Origin: Rhizophagus clarus
Lineage: Eukaryota > Glomeromycota > Glomeromycetes > Glomerales > Glomeraceae
DNA length: 64,000 nt
Reading direction: 5' to 3'
Assembly: GCA_015698045.1 (NCBI GenBank)
Contig: BLAL01000040.1
Location: 1,838,501 to 1,902,500, forward strand
Part shown: positions 23,086 through 34,262 of the stretch, piece after piece
How positions within the stretch are numbered: position 1 is the stretch's first letter
Layout: each line of letters starts with the position of its first letter
Made by a program: the position numbers and the translations under genes
Notes under the pieces: generated by a model
Seen by the model: the letters and a program-made list of their open reading frames with translations, nothing else
Database searches by the model: none
Told to the model about the DNA's origin: nothing

Positions 23086-24666
23086 AATGTCACTTGAGTT
23101 GACGATCATTAATTAAAATAATTTTGTATAACCATTATCAAATATTTTACTCCATAGCTAAAAAAAGAAATTTCTTATATAATGCTTACACAAATTAAGT
23201 AAATTGATAGTTCGTCATATGTATTATGAATTTCCATCATCATTTCCACTTTAGTAATATTTTTTTTTTCTTTTGCATATACAAGAAAGTTCGTCTCAAA
23301 AATACAGTTTTTCTCCTGATTGAACTTAAAAATAGGTATAAAATACAATTTAAATAGCAAAAATATATGTAATTTTACGAGAGAAAGAAGATTTATTAAG
23401 TTAAAAAAGACAGTTAGCTAGTTAGCTTTTGTGTAAACCGCAAAAAACCACTTTTTATAATAAAAAAAAACTTTTTTATTCCTATAAAACTTTTAATAAA
23501 AGCTTTTTTTAAACAGCAAATATTTTATTCTTAGGTGTAATTTAGCGAAATAAACAACATTCATTAAGCTTAAAAAGGTGATTATTAAATTTTTTAATTA
23601 AAACACTAATAAATCTTTTTTTATTTATCAAAATAATATCATTAAATCTATCTTGGTGTTATAAATTGTTTTTTAATTGAAAATCTAGTTAGATATAATG
23701 GTTTTTTTGTTTATTTAAATCAAACTTTTAATGCTAAATTATGGTATTGTGGTGATGATGCTAATACTTACAATTTATTAAAAAAAATTTAATATTTTTT
23801 AGATTTTAATTTATTTGGCGTGAAAATAAAATAAAAACTATTTATAAAAAAATTCATGTTGACTGTATTAGTTGTTAAATCACAAATACATATATAATAA
23901 ATAAATAAAAATAAATAAGTAAAAAATTTTTTTTATATCTAAATAGCGTTAAAATAAAAGATATTTATAAAATATTTCAAAAAATAAGCAAAAGTAAAAG
24001 GTTGAAAAAGTTTTTTTAATATTTTATTAGTTTACTATGTTAAAATAGGCAATCTTCTTCAGCCAGATTGAACTGAATAAAGCGAAGTTTTTACTTTTTA
24101 TTGTTTATAAATATGTTCTTGAGAACTAGTCGAATATATTCATAATTGTTAAAAATGATGTTACATTGTGTAAATGCAGTGTTACCTATAACCTGAAAAT
24201 TTTGATTTTAGCCAAATTTAGGCTGGCATTATGAATTTGGCCAGAATTAAGAAAATTTTGGCCAAAATTATGATTTAATGATCGCCAATTTTAACCATTT
24301 GTACTAACTTTGACCAACTTTGAATTTTACATATATACTATAGACTTGAAGACCATAATGTACCAATAATTTATATTGTGATATTATAGTACAAAAAAAC
24401 TCCCTTCCAATCTTGTGATATTTCCACTGACTGATAATAGATGATCTGCTTTATCCTTATTTGATATAAATCCTTATTGATTTATTTTTGACCTATAAAT
24501 AATAATATCATATCCACCATCCTTTCTCTTTTTAAAACTAGAAGCATTTAATAGATAATGCTTACTATTATGTAACCCCAATAAGTAAGTATTGAAAAAA
24601 TAGCCTTTTTAAAAGACATGCTGGTATAAATATGTGTGAATCCATCCATATATGTATAAGGTAATA

Positions 24667-26985
24667 CCGTATAGCGCTGCATATAACACCCCTGGTATTA
24701 TTCAAGAAACTCTGCTTAGATTGTATAGTACCTGGAAGGGTGTTATGTGAGGAGGAGGGTACTATAACAGGGGGATACATTAAAAGAAGAGGTACTAATC
24801 ATATGTTAATATAATTTTAAAAATTAGTTTTTTAACAGTTTTTTAAAAAATTCAATTTAATATAATAAAAAAATCAGATTTATCGTACTGTGTGATTGTC
24901 CTTACTCTTTTTTATCAGATGACCTGCAGGAGTTTGAAAAATGGTCATGAAATTTGATCGCATCACGTTCTTATAGTATTTTCACAAATTTTTATTTCAT
25001 TTATAAAATGGGTCGTCCTCAAGCAAATAAAAGAAGTAACCGCTCAACAATTACAGAGAAAAAAAGGAAACACTGGAATGCACGCAAAAAAATTGCAATT
25101 ATTATGTATCATGAAAATGGCCATAGTAAAAATAAGACAGCAACAAAGTTTAACATTTAAACAAACTAACTTCACAACTAAATATCTAAAAAACCTCAGT
25201 TACTCAAAGTACAACCAGGTGTTAAACGTTTAAATACGGAAGTAAAACTAAAATACCCTGCTTTAGAAACTGCTTTGCTTACTTGGGTAAAAGAAAAAAG
25301 AAAAAATCAAAATGCAGTTACGCAAAGTATGATTCAAATGAAAGCCAAAGCACTTGCACAACAACACCAATGGCAAGCTATATGTTCTGGAGTTGGGTCT
25401 TTTGCTTTTAGTAATAAGTGGCTAGATGGTTTTATGTGACGAAAAAATTTAAGTAATTATCGTCGTACTACTGTTGCGCAATGTTTACCTGATGATTTAG
25501 TTGAAAAACAACAAGAATTTTTATCATACATTATGTATAGGCATATTCAGTATGATTATTCTTTAGCATATATCAGTAATATGGATAAAATGCCAGTATC
25601 TTTTGATCTTCCTTCCAATACCACTATTGATGAATTAGGTGCACGATCAGTTAGCATTCACACAACAGGACATGAAAAAGCTAACTTTACAGTAGTTTTA
25701 ACATGTATGGCGGATGGAACAAAATTTTTTCTACTTATAATTTTCAAACTTAAGAATGTCTCTCGAGAAAATTTTCCTCCAGAAGTAATTATTCGTGCAA
25801 ATCAAAAGGGATAGATGAATGAAAACAAAATGCTTTATTGGATCGAAAATATTTAGACTAAACGTGAAAGAATTTCTAATCTACAGTCATTATTGGTTTT
25901 GGATTCGTTTTCTGCCTACATAGTTGATTCTGTTAAAAGGCATTTTGGTAAAAAAAATACCAATATTACTATAATTCCTGGAGAATTAACATCCCGCCTA
26001 CAACCCTTAGATGTTTCAGTGAATAAATCATTTAAAACCAAGGTAATAATTATTACTCTGATCACTTTGATATTATCATTTAATTTCTATTTTGCTTTTT
26101 GATTTCTAGTTATAATAAAAAAAATTATTAAAACTTGTTATTATTATCCTATAGATGCGATGAAACTATAATGAGTGGATGGCAAAAGTCGTAAAAGAGT
26201 TAACACCAACTAGTAATTTAAAAAAGCCCTCTTATGAAACTGTAGCAAATTGGGTTAGAGATTCATGGAATGCAATTGATGTTGATTTGATTCGTAAATC
26301 TTTTAAATGCTGTGGAATCTCTAATAAGTGTGATAGAACTAAAGATGACTGGATTTTTAATTATAACCGTCTTAGACAAGGAAATCAACTGGGGGATAAA
26401 GTAGAAATACCATCAGATGATGAACGTGGCAATGAAAAAGATAAGGAAAGGGAGACAGATGATGAATATGTTGGTAAGAAGGGGGAAATGGATGAGGAAA
26501 CAGATAAAGAATATGTTGATGAGAAAGAGGAAACAGATGAGGAATATGTTGATGAGGGAGGAAAAGAGGATGAAGAGGAAGAATACGAAGGAGAAGAGGA
26601 TGAATATGATGATGAATACTATAGTTACTATGATCAAGGAACAAATTACGTTAATGTATGGGATGATTGACAAGTGGCTTTGATTGTATAATAATGCTTA
26701 TTAATTGTCAATAAAATTGGTTTTCAAAGTTTTTTTTTTTACGTTTATAAGTTAATTTATTTATTAAAGTTAATATGATATTATTGTTTATTATAATATA
26801 TAAATGATTAGTATTGGGTACTTTGCAAAATCGATAATTGATTAATACTGGGTACTATACAAAATCAGTTCTTGATTAGTACCAGGGTACTTTTCAAAAA
26901 TACTAGAATGTAAACTTGAGTAATACCCTGGTATTAATTAAGAGGGGTATTATTCCAGGGGGTTACTATATGCAGCGCTGTACAG
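24667..26985 (+). mobile_element. Pogo-like DNA transposon, 2.3 kb
   Basis: Inverted ends sharing AGCGCTGCATATA and a following CCCCTGG-type block lie at 24667-24695 and 26955-26985, flanked by TA dinucleotides as expected for Tc1/mariner/pogo insertion. The exact end could be 4-5 bases further in. The interior holds a decayed transposase in the + direction. Left arm coordinates are less certain because the similarity fades into AT-rich flank. Confidence 0.75.
25008..26670 (+). pseudogene. Decayed pogo-type transposase (CENP-B-like HTH plus DDE)
   Basis: The start MGRPQANKRSNR leads into K-K-I-A-I-I-M-Y-H-E-N-G-H-S, a pogo/CENP-B N-terminal helix-turn-helix. A CENP-B-type DNA-binding segment follows around 25200-25440 (N-K-W-L-D-G-F). 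The catalytic core shows N-M-D-K-M-P-V (first Asp, near 25580), L-L-V-L-D-S-F (second, near 25893) and L-T-S-R-L-Q-P-L-D-V (third, near 26005). An intron-like GTAATA...TTTCTAG interruption lies at 26042-26109. The C-terminal part (26179-26670) ends in a long Asp/Glu-rich tail. There are about five in-frame stops and a damaged N-terminal junction, so it is inactive. Several stops fall where Trp or Arg would be expected. Confidence 0.75.
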
Positions 26986-27029
26986 TATTTGTTGAATCTC
27001 TTCAACAGTGAGTATATCAGCTTTAGATA

Positions 27030-27182
27030 CCATTCAAATCCAAAATAATTTGGGATTATAACAATCTAAATGTACAAATCCAAATTAATTTACAAATTAC
27101 ATATATAAATTTTACAATTTGTACATTTGGGATTTGGAAATTATGGCTATCAAAATATACAAATTAATTTGGGATTTACTTA
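27030..27182. mobile_element. Short palindromic MITE-like repeat
   Basis: AAATCCAAAATAATTTG near the left end and its inverse CAAATTAATTTGGGATTT at the right, with an inner pair AAATGTACAAAT / ATTTGTACATTT, give a ~150 bp imperfect hairpin. It lies just beyond the right end of the pogo element. Confidence 0.45.
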
Positions 27183-27833
27183 AAATAATTTTGGTGACAT
27201 CTATAGTATTAGTATCTTTACTTCTCCATGACTTAAATCTGTAAAAATTTAACTTTATCACTAATTATTTCAATAAAAGAGTGAAATGTAGATAAATCAT
27301 ATAAATTTACTTTTTTAACTTTTAAATATTTTTATAAATATCTATTGATGATTGCAATAACAGCATATACTGAGTTTACTGAATATTCTTACCCATTAGA
27401 CTTTTTTATTGATGCAATATAGGCATATAATTATCATTGCTCAAATTTTTCTTTATCACATATGTTCATTACTTTACCCTTATATTGAGAAGATTATCAG
27501 AAATTTTTTAATTAATCAATCCAATTACTTGTAATAGCTTCAGTATTTTTTACTTTAAAAAAATTTCAAAAAAATTCAATATTTTTATCTTATTTTTAAA
27601 AAAAAAATTCAATTATTAAGAAATTTTACATAAATAAATAGTTATTAAAATTCTTATATTGGTATTATTTATTTTAGAAAAGTTTTTATTTTTAATATGT
27701 TGCATATTTAAATTAGCAAGAAGTTAAAAGCAAGTAAAAAAAAATTTTTTATTTATTATCAATCAAATTATATTTTTTATATTATATTAAGTTATCAGTA
27801 TGATTTTATGTAATTAATGCAATAACTTAATTA
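27183..27833. other. AT-rich stretch without recognised content
   Basis: No protein-like frame and no paired ends were found. It is probably decayed transposon sequence. Confidence 0.3.
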
Positions 27834-28097
27834 GGCCAGTCCAACTTAATTTTTTGTTTAACATAACATGGAAAATCACAATCTAAGGGGAGGGATATAA
27901 AACATGATCAGAATTATAAAAATTTTGGCCAGAATTATAATTAGAAATGTGTATGTCATGTGATTTGAAAAATTTTTTGTAATTCTGATTAAGAATCATA
28001 ATTCTGGCCTAAATTATATACATAATTTTTCTCCATTTTTTTAAAAATTATGGGGAGGGGGATATGTTAAATGAAAAATTAAGTTGGACTGATCTTA
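27834..28097. mobile_element. MITE with ~30 bp TIRs
   Basis: CAGTCCAACTTAATTTTT at 27838 and its inverse AAAAATTAAGTTGGACTG ending at about 28090 form clear inverted ends, continuing inward as TTTAACATA. The interior of about 200 bp contains inverted TTTTGGCCAGAATTA and TTCTGGCC words also seen in the 4.3 kb structure and near 30.3 kb. Confidence 0.65.
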
Positions 28098-28994
28098 TTG
28101 ATATATGAGTAGTAAAATATTATGTTACTTCGTTATATAGAATGATTGATATTTTACCCTTAACCAATAACTATTATTTATTTTGTAATATCATGCTAAA
28201 AGTCTATATTCGATAATAAAATTGAAACACTTATAAATCTTTTAGCACTTTAAAAAAATAATGTTTAAAAAAAATAAACTGGTAACTTTATTCTTCAAGA
28301 CAAGTATTATTAAATTACTAGTCAGTTTTCAAAAAATATCTATATAAAAAATTATAAATATTTAAAATTAGATGATTTTTATATAATCAGTCTATTTTTG
28401 AAACAAAAAAATTATGTAAATACAATTTTATTAGTCAATTTTTATTATTTAAACTGAAATTTTCATTTTTAAATTCAATATCTATTAAAATTAATCTAAA
28501 TATTTGAATTCAATTTATTATTTTTTTATCTTCAAAGCTGATTTTTTTTTAAAAAAAAATTCCTTTTATATTTATGCTCATATTTAATTATTTTGTTTTT
28601 CTTACAAATTCACAAATTCCTATTAATTATTCATCACTCATATAACAGAAAAAAATTTGAAAATTGTCAAGTATAGACTGCTAACACTATAGAATTGCTA
28701 TAATAAATTAATTTTTCTTTTAAGCTAAAAAATTAAATCACAATCAAATAATTTTTTAAATTGATCAATATTCATTAAAATTTCTAAATGTTGATTTACA
28801 TCAGTTAGTTATAATGACTTTTTTAAAGAATTTTATTAATTTTTATAAAATACTAAAAAAATTAAAACAAATTAAATTACAATATAAAACATATTAATAA
28901 ATAAAATATTACCTTCTTTTATAATTTTAAAATTTTTGTATTTATTTTTCATTATTTATTTATTATATAAATTTTATCAATTTAATATTTTTGG
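28098..28994. other. AT-rich stretch without recognised content
   Basis: Extremely AT-rich. No coding signal, no ends that pair and no tandem period were seen by eye. Confidence 0.3.
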
Positions 28995-29862
28995 TAGGAT
29001 TCTGATCGATTCAGTTTGGTTCAGTTTTTGCAAAAACTAATACTGAACTGAATTGATTAGTATCAGTATTAATGATTACTGAAACTGATCAGTAATTACT
29101 GAAAATTGAACTAATTTACCAAATATTTTTAGTAAAAAAATATTTTGCAACATTTAGCAAAAAAAAAGTTGTGAAATAATTTTTCTTATCAAATCATCCA
29201 TAAAAAATATTTCATAATATTTTTTATTAAAGTGATAAAAAAAATGTTGCAAGACATTTTTTTTATATTAAATCATTTTATAAAAACGTTTTGCAATATT
29301 TTTAAATAAAAAGGAAAATAATGTTATGAAATATTATTTTCTATATTAAATTTTTGATGTAAAAAATAGTTTACAATATTTTTTATAAGTTTTGCAAAAA
29401 TAACATTGTGAAATGTTATTTTTTATATTAAACGTTTATGTAAAAAAACAATATTATGAAATATTATTTTTTATATTAAATTTTTTATGTAAAAAATATT
29501 TTATAATATTTTTTACAAGTTTTGCAAAAATAACATTGTGAAATGTTATTTTTTATATCAAATCATTTATGTAAAAAATATTTTGCAACATTTTTCAAAA
29601 ATAATGTTGTAAAATATTATTTTTTTAAATAGATTATCTGTAAAAAAATGTTTTACAATATTTTTTTTAACTACATTATTTAATAAAAAGACATTTTTTT
29701 TATAAAAAAAATGTTTTTATTATCAGTAAATCAGTTCAGTAAATCACAAAACTAATACTAAAACTAAAAGTTTTAGTTTGATAAATCATAAAACTGAAAC
29801 TACACTAATACCAAAACTGGTCAGTATGGTTTAATAATTATCAAAACTGGTTAGAACCTTAA
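28995..29862. mobile_element. MITE-like element with internal tandem repeats
   Basis: The ends AGGATTCTGATCGATTCAG and the inverse of AACTGGTTAGAACCTT are imperfect inverted repeats, and CAGTTTTGGT-type words occur at both edges. Between about 29120 and 29690 a unit containing GTGAAATGTTATTTTTTATA repeats with a period near 127 bases in its best copies (29400 and 29527) and in about half that period elsewhere. It is non-coding. Confidence 0.45.
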
Positions 29863-29904
29863 TTTTTGGTACTTTTGCTTTATCTAATTTATCTAATAAA
29901 TAAA

Positions 29905-30035
29905 AATCAAATATTTAATATATTTACTTAAAGTTGATTTTTCATAAATTTTATTTATAAATTTTTCAATAATCTCATCATCTTCTTCTAATATATTAAA
30001 AACATTGTCATCACGTGGTATCATGTTTAGTCTAC
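29905..30035 (-). pseudogene. Possible last exon of a decayed transposon protein
   Basis: On the minus strand an acceptor-like ATACAG is followed by R-L-N-M-I-P-R-D-D-N-V-F-N-I-L-E-E-D-D-E-I-I-E and about 20 more residues to a stop. The text is protein-like and acidic but no family was recognised. Confidence 0.25.
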
Positions 30036-30249
30036 CTGTATAAATAAATATTTGAATTGCATAACCTTAATTTTATTGGCCTGAATATTGAGCAATATTA
30101 CACAAACCTAAAAAAGGCAATTTTACTTATAAAAATTGGATTTTTTGTATCTGAAAAAGGAAATTTTATATATTACACAAAATCCAAAAAGGAAATTTTA
30201 CTTTTTGCAATAATTAGAGAATTTTGGATTTATGAGTATTCCAAAAAAG

Positions 30250-30440
30250 AAAATTAATATGCAGATCATTTAATTCTGGCCAGCATTTATATTAATTTTG
30301 GCCAAAATCATATAATGCATAATATGTATAAGGATATTTACCATCTCCTGAAAATAAGCAATTCTGGCTCGCATTATGGTGATTTTAACCAGAGTTATAA
30401 TCACTTTAGCCAGAATTAAGTACAAAAAATAGTTATTTAA
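30250..30440. repeat. Cluster of TTCTGGCC/TTTTGGCC words
   Basis: AATTCTGGCCAGCATT, ATTTTGGCCAAAAT, AATTCTGGCTCGCATT and TTAGCCAGAATTA occur within 190 bases in both orientations. The same words mark the outer arms of the 4.3 kb inverted structure and the MITE at 27.9 kb. This may be a decayed transposon end. Confidence 0.45.
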
Positions 30441-30484
30441 TTTTGGAATTATATAGTATTTAAAATTAAAGTTAGAAGAATTAT

Positions 30485-30628
30485 TAGTTAGGGTTAGGAT
30501 TAGGATTAGGGTTAAGAGTTAGAGTTAGGATTAGGGGTAGGGTTAGGAATTAGGGTTAGGGTTAGGGATTAGGATTAGAAATTAGGAATTAGGGTTAGGA
30601 ATTAGGATTAGGATTAGGGTTAGATTAT
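30485..30628 (+). repeat. Interstitial telomere-like array, degenerate TTAGGG
   Basis: About 140 bases consist of TTAGGG, TTAGGA, TTAGAG and AATTAGGG units in one orientation with few interruptions. TTAGGG is the standard telomere unit in many fungi. The array is internal, flanked by transposon relics on both sides, and is degenerate, so it is an old interstitial telomeric sequence and not a chromosome end. Confidence 0.85.
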
Positions 30629-30699
30629 TATATTAAATATTATTAATTATTATGACCAACCGTTGATGTAGGCAATGGGTATTTACTAGTCTTTTTTAT

Positions 30700-31590
30700 C
30701 ATCAATAAAAAAGTAACTTTATTTCTTCTTTAGAAATACCTATTTTTTTACAATTTTGAATATATATATCTTGCCTAAAAAGTTAATAATTTTCTTTCTA
30801 TTAAGATTAATACTAGTGATTTTGCAAATTTTATTTAAAAATAAATTTAGTTTTCTAAATCCTATATATTTTGGTTTATGCTAAATTTCTATTCTAAAGC
30901 TAAAATAATAAAATGTATTAATTTTTATTTATAAATATTTATAAATATTACTATTAAAATATATTACCAAATTCTTCTTTATTTCCTAAAAGTAAAAATC
31001 AAATTACCATAGAGATATAATAATAAATATTTATTAAAAAATAAAATAACTTTTAAATGGTTTGCTAAAATTAATTTGTCTATCTTTTCTCAATTTTTAA
31101 TAAGACTATATTGATTATTTTTAGAATAATAAACAAAAATATTGTATTTATTATTGTTATTGTTATATTTAACAAAATCAGTTTTATTAATTAATTCGTA
31201 TTTTTTTTTATAAAGTTCAAAATATATTGCATTGATAAAGAATACTTTTTTTAATAATCTTTTAGAAATAGTATCATCTAATAATCTATAATTTAATATT
31301 TAAATAATTTTGTTAGCTTTTAATAAATCTGTTTTTTTAATTTTATTCTTTTTATTTTTAAATAAATATTTAATTTTTTTATTAATAACTTTTTTAATAG
31401 CTTTAAACCAAAAATCATTATATAAATCAATATTTTTAATTTTAATTTTTCTTGAAAAAAAACAGATAATAGTAGTAAATAAAATTAGCAAAATATTTAG
31501 AATCATCTTTCTTCTTCATATTAGCAAAAAAGAATATAATTATTCAATTAAATCTTGCTTAAATTTTATTTTCTAAATTTTCTTATATAT
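30700..31590 (-). pseudogene. Very AT-rich decayed ORF on the minus strand, unknown
   Basis: From about 31576 leftward the minus strand stays open over long stretches with Lys/Asn/Ile-rich text, including I-K-N-I-D-L-Y-N-D-F-W-F-K-A-I-K-K and, after a stop, N-Y-R-L-L-D-D-T-I-S-K-R-L-L-K-K-V-F-F. The alternation of hydrophobic and charged residues is more protein-like than its opposite strand. No family was recognised. Composition bias makes chance openness possible. Confidence 0.25.
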
Positions 31591-31791
31591 AACTGTTTTT
31601 TTAAAACTTTTCTAATAAACCTATTTAATATCTATCACTTTAGCTATATTTTTTATTTTTAAAAATTTATGATAAAAATTAATCTTGTCTTTTACTGAAA
31701 TAATAGTTTCTATTAGCTTATTTTAAAAAAAATAATATAAAATATTACTATATAAAATGAAAAATAAAGCAAATAATATTAATATATTATA

Positions 31792-31928
31792 GTATGGGAG
31801 GAGAGCAATATCACTTATTTTTACATGGTTAATGGGTGATTGGCTAAAATTTTGCCACGTCAGTAGCAAAATTTATAGCTGATCACCCATTAATTTATGA
31901 AAAATAAGTGATATTGCCCACATACTAT
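31792..31928. mobile_element. 137 bp hairpin MITE
   Basis: AATATCACTTATTTTT, TTAATGGGTGAT and GCTA...TTTTGC on the left all have inverse partners on the right (GCAAAA...TAGC, ATCACCCATTAA, AAAAATAAGTGATATT). The outermost AGTATG/CATACT pair is flanked by TAT-rich sequence. The whole forms a hairpin of about 60 bp per side. It sits next to the Crypton-type relic. Confidence 0.7.
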
Positions 31929-32149
31929 AATATTATTATCGTACGACCTGACTATAACAGAAAAGTTTACCAATAGTCTAAATAGTTTACATAAAAGTTT
32001 ATTTTATTTTATTTTAAACTTTTCTTTACTCTTCTTTGCTTTTAAGGATACCATCCCAAAAAAAGGTAATAATTCTTTTCAGTTTTTTGTATTAAAAATT
32101 TATTTATAATATACAGTACCTTATATATATTATTCATAGAACAAGAAAA

Positions 32150-33634
32150 CATTTATCTATACTGCTCCAACAAGTCAAGGAATACTAACTATTCAACAAG
32201 CTGCTCGTGTTAAATCAACAAATATTTCAACCAATACTTGAATAAATACACTTGAAGTCTTTCGGCATGATCTGCAATTACCAGGCAAAATTGAGAATAT
32301 CGATACTAAAGAAGAATTAGAACGCCAGCTTGTATTATTCTTTGTTTTATGCAAGCAGCAAAATGGAAAAGATTACTCTGTACAGTCAATTAAAGCTGCA
32401 AGATTTGCAATTGCACGCCATATTAACTTATACTCTAAAATACGTCCTCAAGATATTAATAACAAAAATGTCTATCCAGATTTATACAATGCTATAACTG
32501 GCAAAATCAAAATTTTAACTAAATCTGGATTTGGTGAATCTCGTGAAGCTGATGCATTTACAGAAAGTGAAATTCAATTAATTGTTAATCATCCAGCAAT
32601 GCAAACTGACTCACCAAAAGGATTGTTACGCTGTATTTTCTGGCATAATGCATTTGAGTTAGCTTTGTGAGGTGGTGAACATTATGATTTAAAAATACAA
32701 CATTTTATCAAAAGAAAAGATGGTGGTATTGATGTAATTTTTTATCAATCAAAATGTAATCAAATCAGACTGTCAAATTCTAACCCCAAATCAGAGATTA
32801 TTTCCATTTCACCAAATGAAAACATTATCAAAGATTATGAGCTTTATTTTACTAAAAGGCCACCACAATGTGATGATGCATTTTATTTACAACCATGTAA
32901 TCAAGCTGAAGGTATTTAATTAAATTATTTGTTATTTAGTTATAAGTTAATATATTAAAATTGTCTTTAAAAATATTTGAAGTTGAATTTACAGGTTATT
33001 AGTATAAATCTGCTCATGTTGGAAGGAATTCCTTAAATAAATTTATGAATGAGATTGCTTTGGTAACAAGAATCAATTGTGATGATAGAAAATTTTCAAA
33101 TCATAGTGGCCGAAAAACTTTTGTGCAATATTCTAAAAGCAGAGGTATTAGTGATAATGATGTGATGTCTGTTTCACGTCATAAAAATCCACATTCATTA
33201 TCATATTATGAAAGACCAAAAACTGTATTGCAGCAAAATACTTTAATACAGATTAATAATATAATATATAAAAAAAGAGGTACGAATTTAATTTTCATTA
33301 ATTTCAATACTTTTTATTAATATAAAATTTATTAATAGTAGTAATAAACGAAGCTAAAAATCAATCAACATCTTTTACAACAGCTCTAGAATTTTATAAA
33401 GGTAGTATAAGTAAAAATTATAAATTTAAAGCATTGGCATATTTAAATTACCATATTGCTTATTACATAATAGAAAATAACATCTCACCGTTACCATTAT
33501 CTGAAAAACCTCGCGTGCCATTTCAAGAAATTAAAGATTCGCAAAATATTCAATTGGACGAAGACTGTATTAAAAAATTTTTACAAGGAAATACTTTTAA
33601 TAATTGTAATATTACTTTTAACATGAATCAATAA
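32150..33634 (+). pseudogene. Crypton-type tyrosine recombinase, nearly full length but broken
   Basis: The frame reads from about 32150 through a SAM-like N-terminal DNA-binding region, then D-A-F-T-E-S-E-I-Q-L-I near 32560. The first catalytic region follows, where G-G-E-H-Y-D-L-K comes after a stop at the position expected for the box-I Arg. K-R-P-P-Q-C-D-D-A-F-Y-L-Q-P precedes an intron-like gap at 32913-32993. Then come Y-K-S-A-H-V-G-R-N-S-L, the H-S-G-R-K-T box (H-x-x-R, near 33100), box-II S-R-H-K-N-P-H-S and the candidate nucleophile Tyr in S-Y-Y-E-R-P. The tail at 33434-33634 ends N-N-C-N-I-T-F-N-M-N-Q. About three in-frame stops (TGA, TGA, TAG) interrupt it. This domain order matches Crypton recombinases, which are DNA transposons without a DDE transposase. 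The relic is related to that at 22.2-23.1 kb. Confidence 0.75.
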
Positions 33635-33639
33635 AATAT

Positions 33640-34262
33640 ATTTTTCTGACATTGTAATAAATAAATAATTATGGTATATAGTTTATCTGATGCTATAATA
33701 AACTTTAATCAATACAATATCTAAAATTAAATCATATTATGGTCATATGTAACCATACGATAATAATAAATAAATAATACCTTATTTTTTAAATCTAATT
33801 ATAATATTTTATTTGAATATAAGTGAAAAAAATAAATGAAAAATAAGAAAAAAAATAATTAAAAGACTAAAAAATATATTACATCAAATATATTTAAAAA
33901 AAATAAAAGAAAAAAAAAGAGAAAATAATTTAAAATAAGCTAATATATATTACATTAAACTGAAAATAATTTAATATTAGTATTTATAAATATGATCATC
34001 AGTGATTGTAAAATAATTTCATTATGTAAAAAATTCTATTATTATATAAAAATGAAATTGAATATCTGATTTCCACATAAGTGGATAAGAGATCTGAAAT
34101 TCACATTATGTAAATTCAGAATCCACCAGATTCTATTTCTATCTATAATATATATAATTTAAGTTAACTGATATTTTTTAAAATAATTTTCTTTGCTTGT
34201 TTTATTTGCAATTTTTTTTCTAATATCTTTCTAATATAATCTAATACTAATTTTAACTAATC
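33640..34262. other. AT-rich stretch with the first copy of a 110 bp repeat
   Basis: No gene was seen. The only structure is the repeat at 34040-34152, described separately. Confidence 0.35.
34040..34152 (+). repeat. 110 bp dispersed direct repeat, copy A
   Basis: This segment carries AATATCTGATTT, AAGTGGATAAGAGATC and ATTCAGAATCCAC(C/T)AGATTC, all found in the same order at 35417-35526. It is also partly palindromic (ATCTGATTTCCAC against GTGGATTCTGAAT), so it may be a small MITE family member. Confidence 0.6.

Larger units (their letters stand above)
20134..24437. mobile_element. 4.3 kb inverted-repeat structure with ~1.4 kb arms and a tyrosine-recombinase relic
   Basis: The left arm (about 20134-21535) and right arm (about 23085-24437) are reverse complements with moderate divergence. 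The outer ends share TATCAGTCA(C/G)TGG, then GGTACA and TATAGTA, then TTCTGGCC-rich sequence; the inner ends share ACAAAATTATTTTAATTAAT. The unique centre of about 1.5 kb holds the 3' part of a tyrosine recombinase on the minus strand and two small hairpin elements. Arms this long suggest either a large TIR transposon or an inverted duplication of an older element, because the recombinase frame seems to begin inside the right arm. The divergence between arms indicates considerable age. Confidence 0.6.

Noticed and set aside
30485-30628. A true chromosome end
   Set aside because: The array is degenerate, only 140 bp long, and flanked on both sides by tens of kilobases of sequence.
22203-33634. 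Reassigned stop codon (TGA read as Trp)
   Set aside because: TAG also appears at such sites, and intact host genes in the window (positions 1773-1775 and 8130-8132) end in TGA. Decay of dead transposons explains the pattern.
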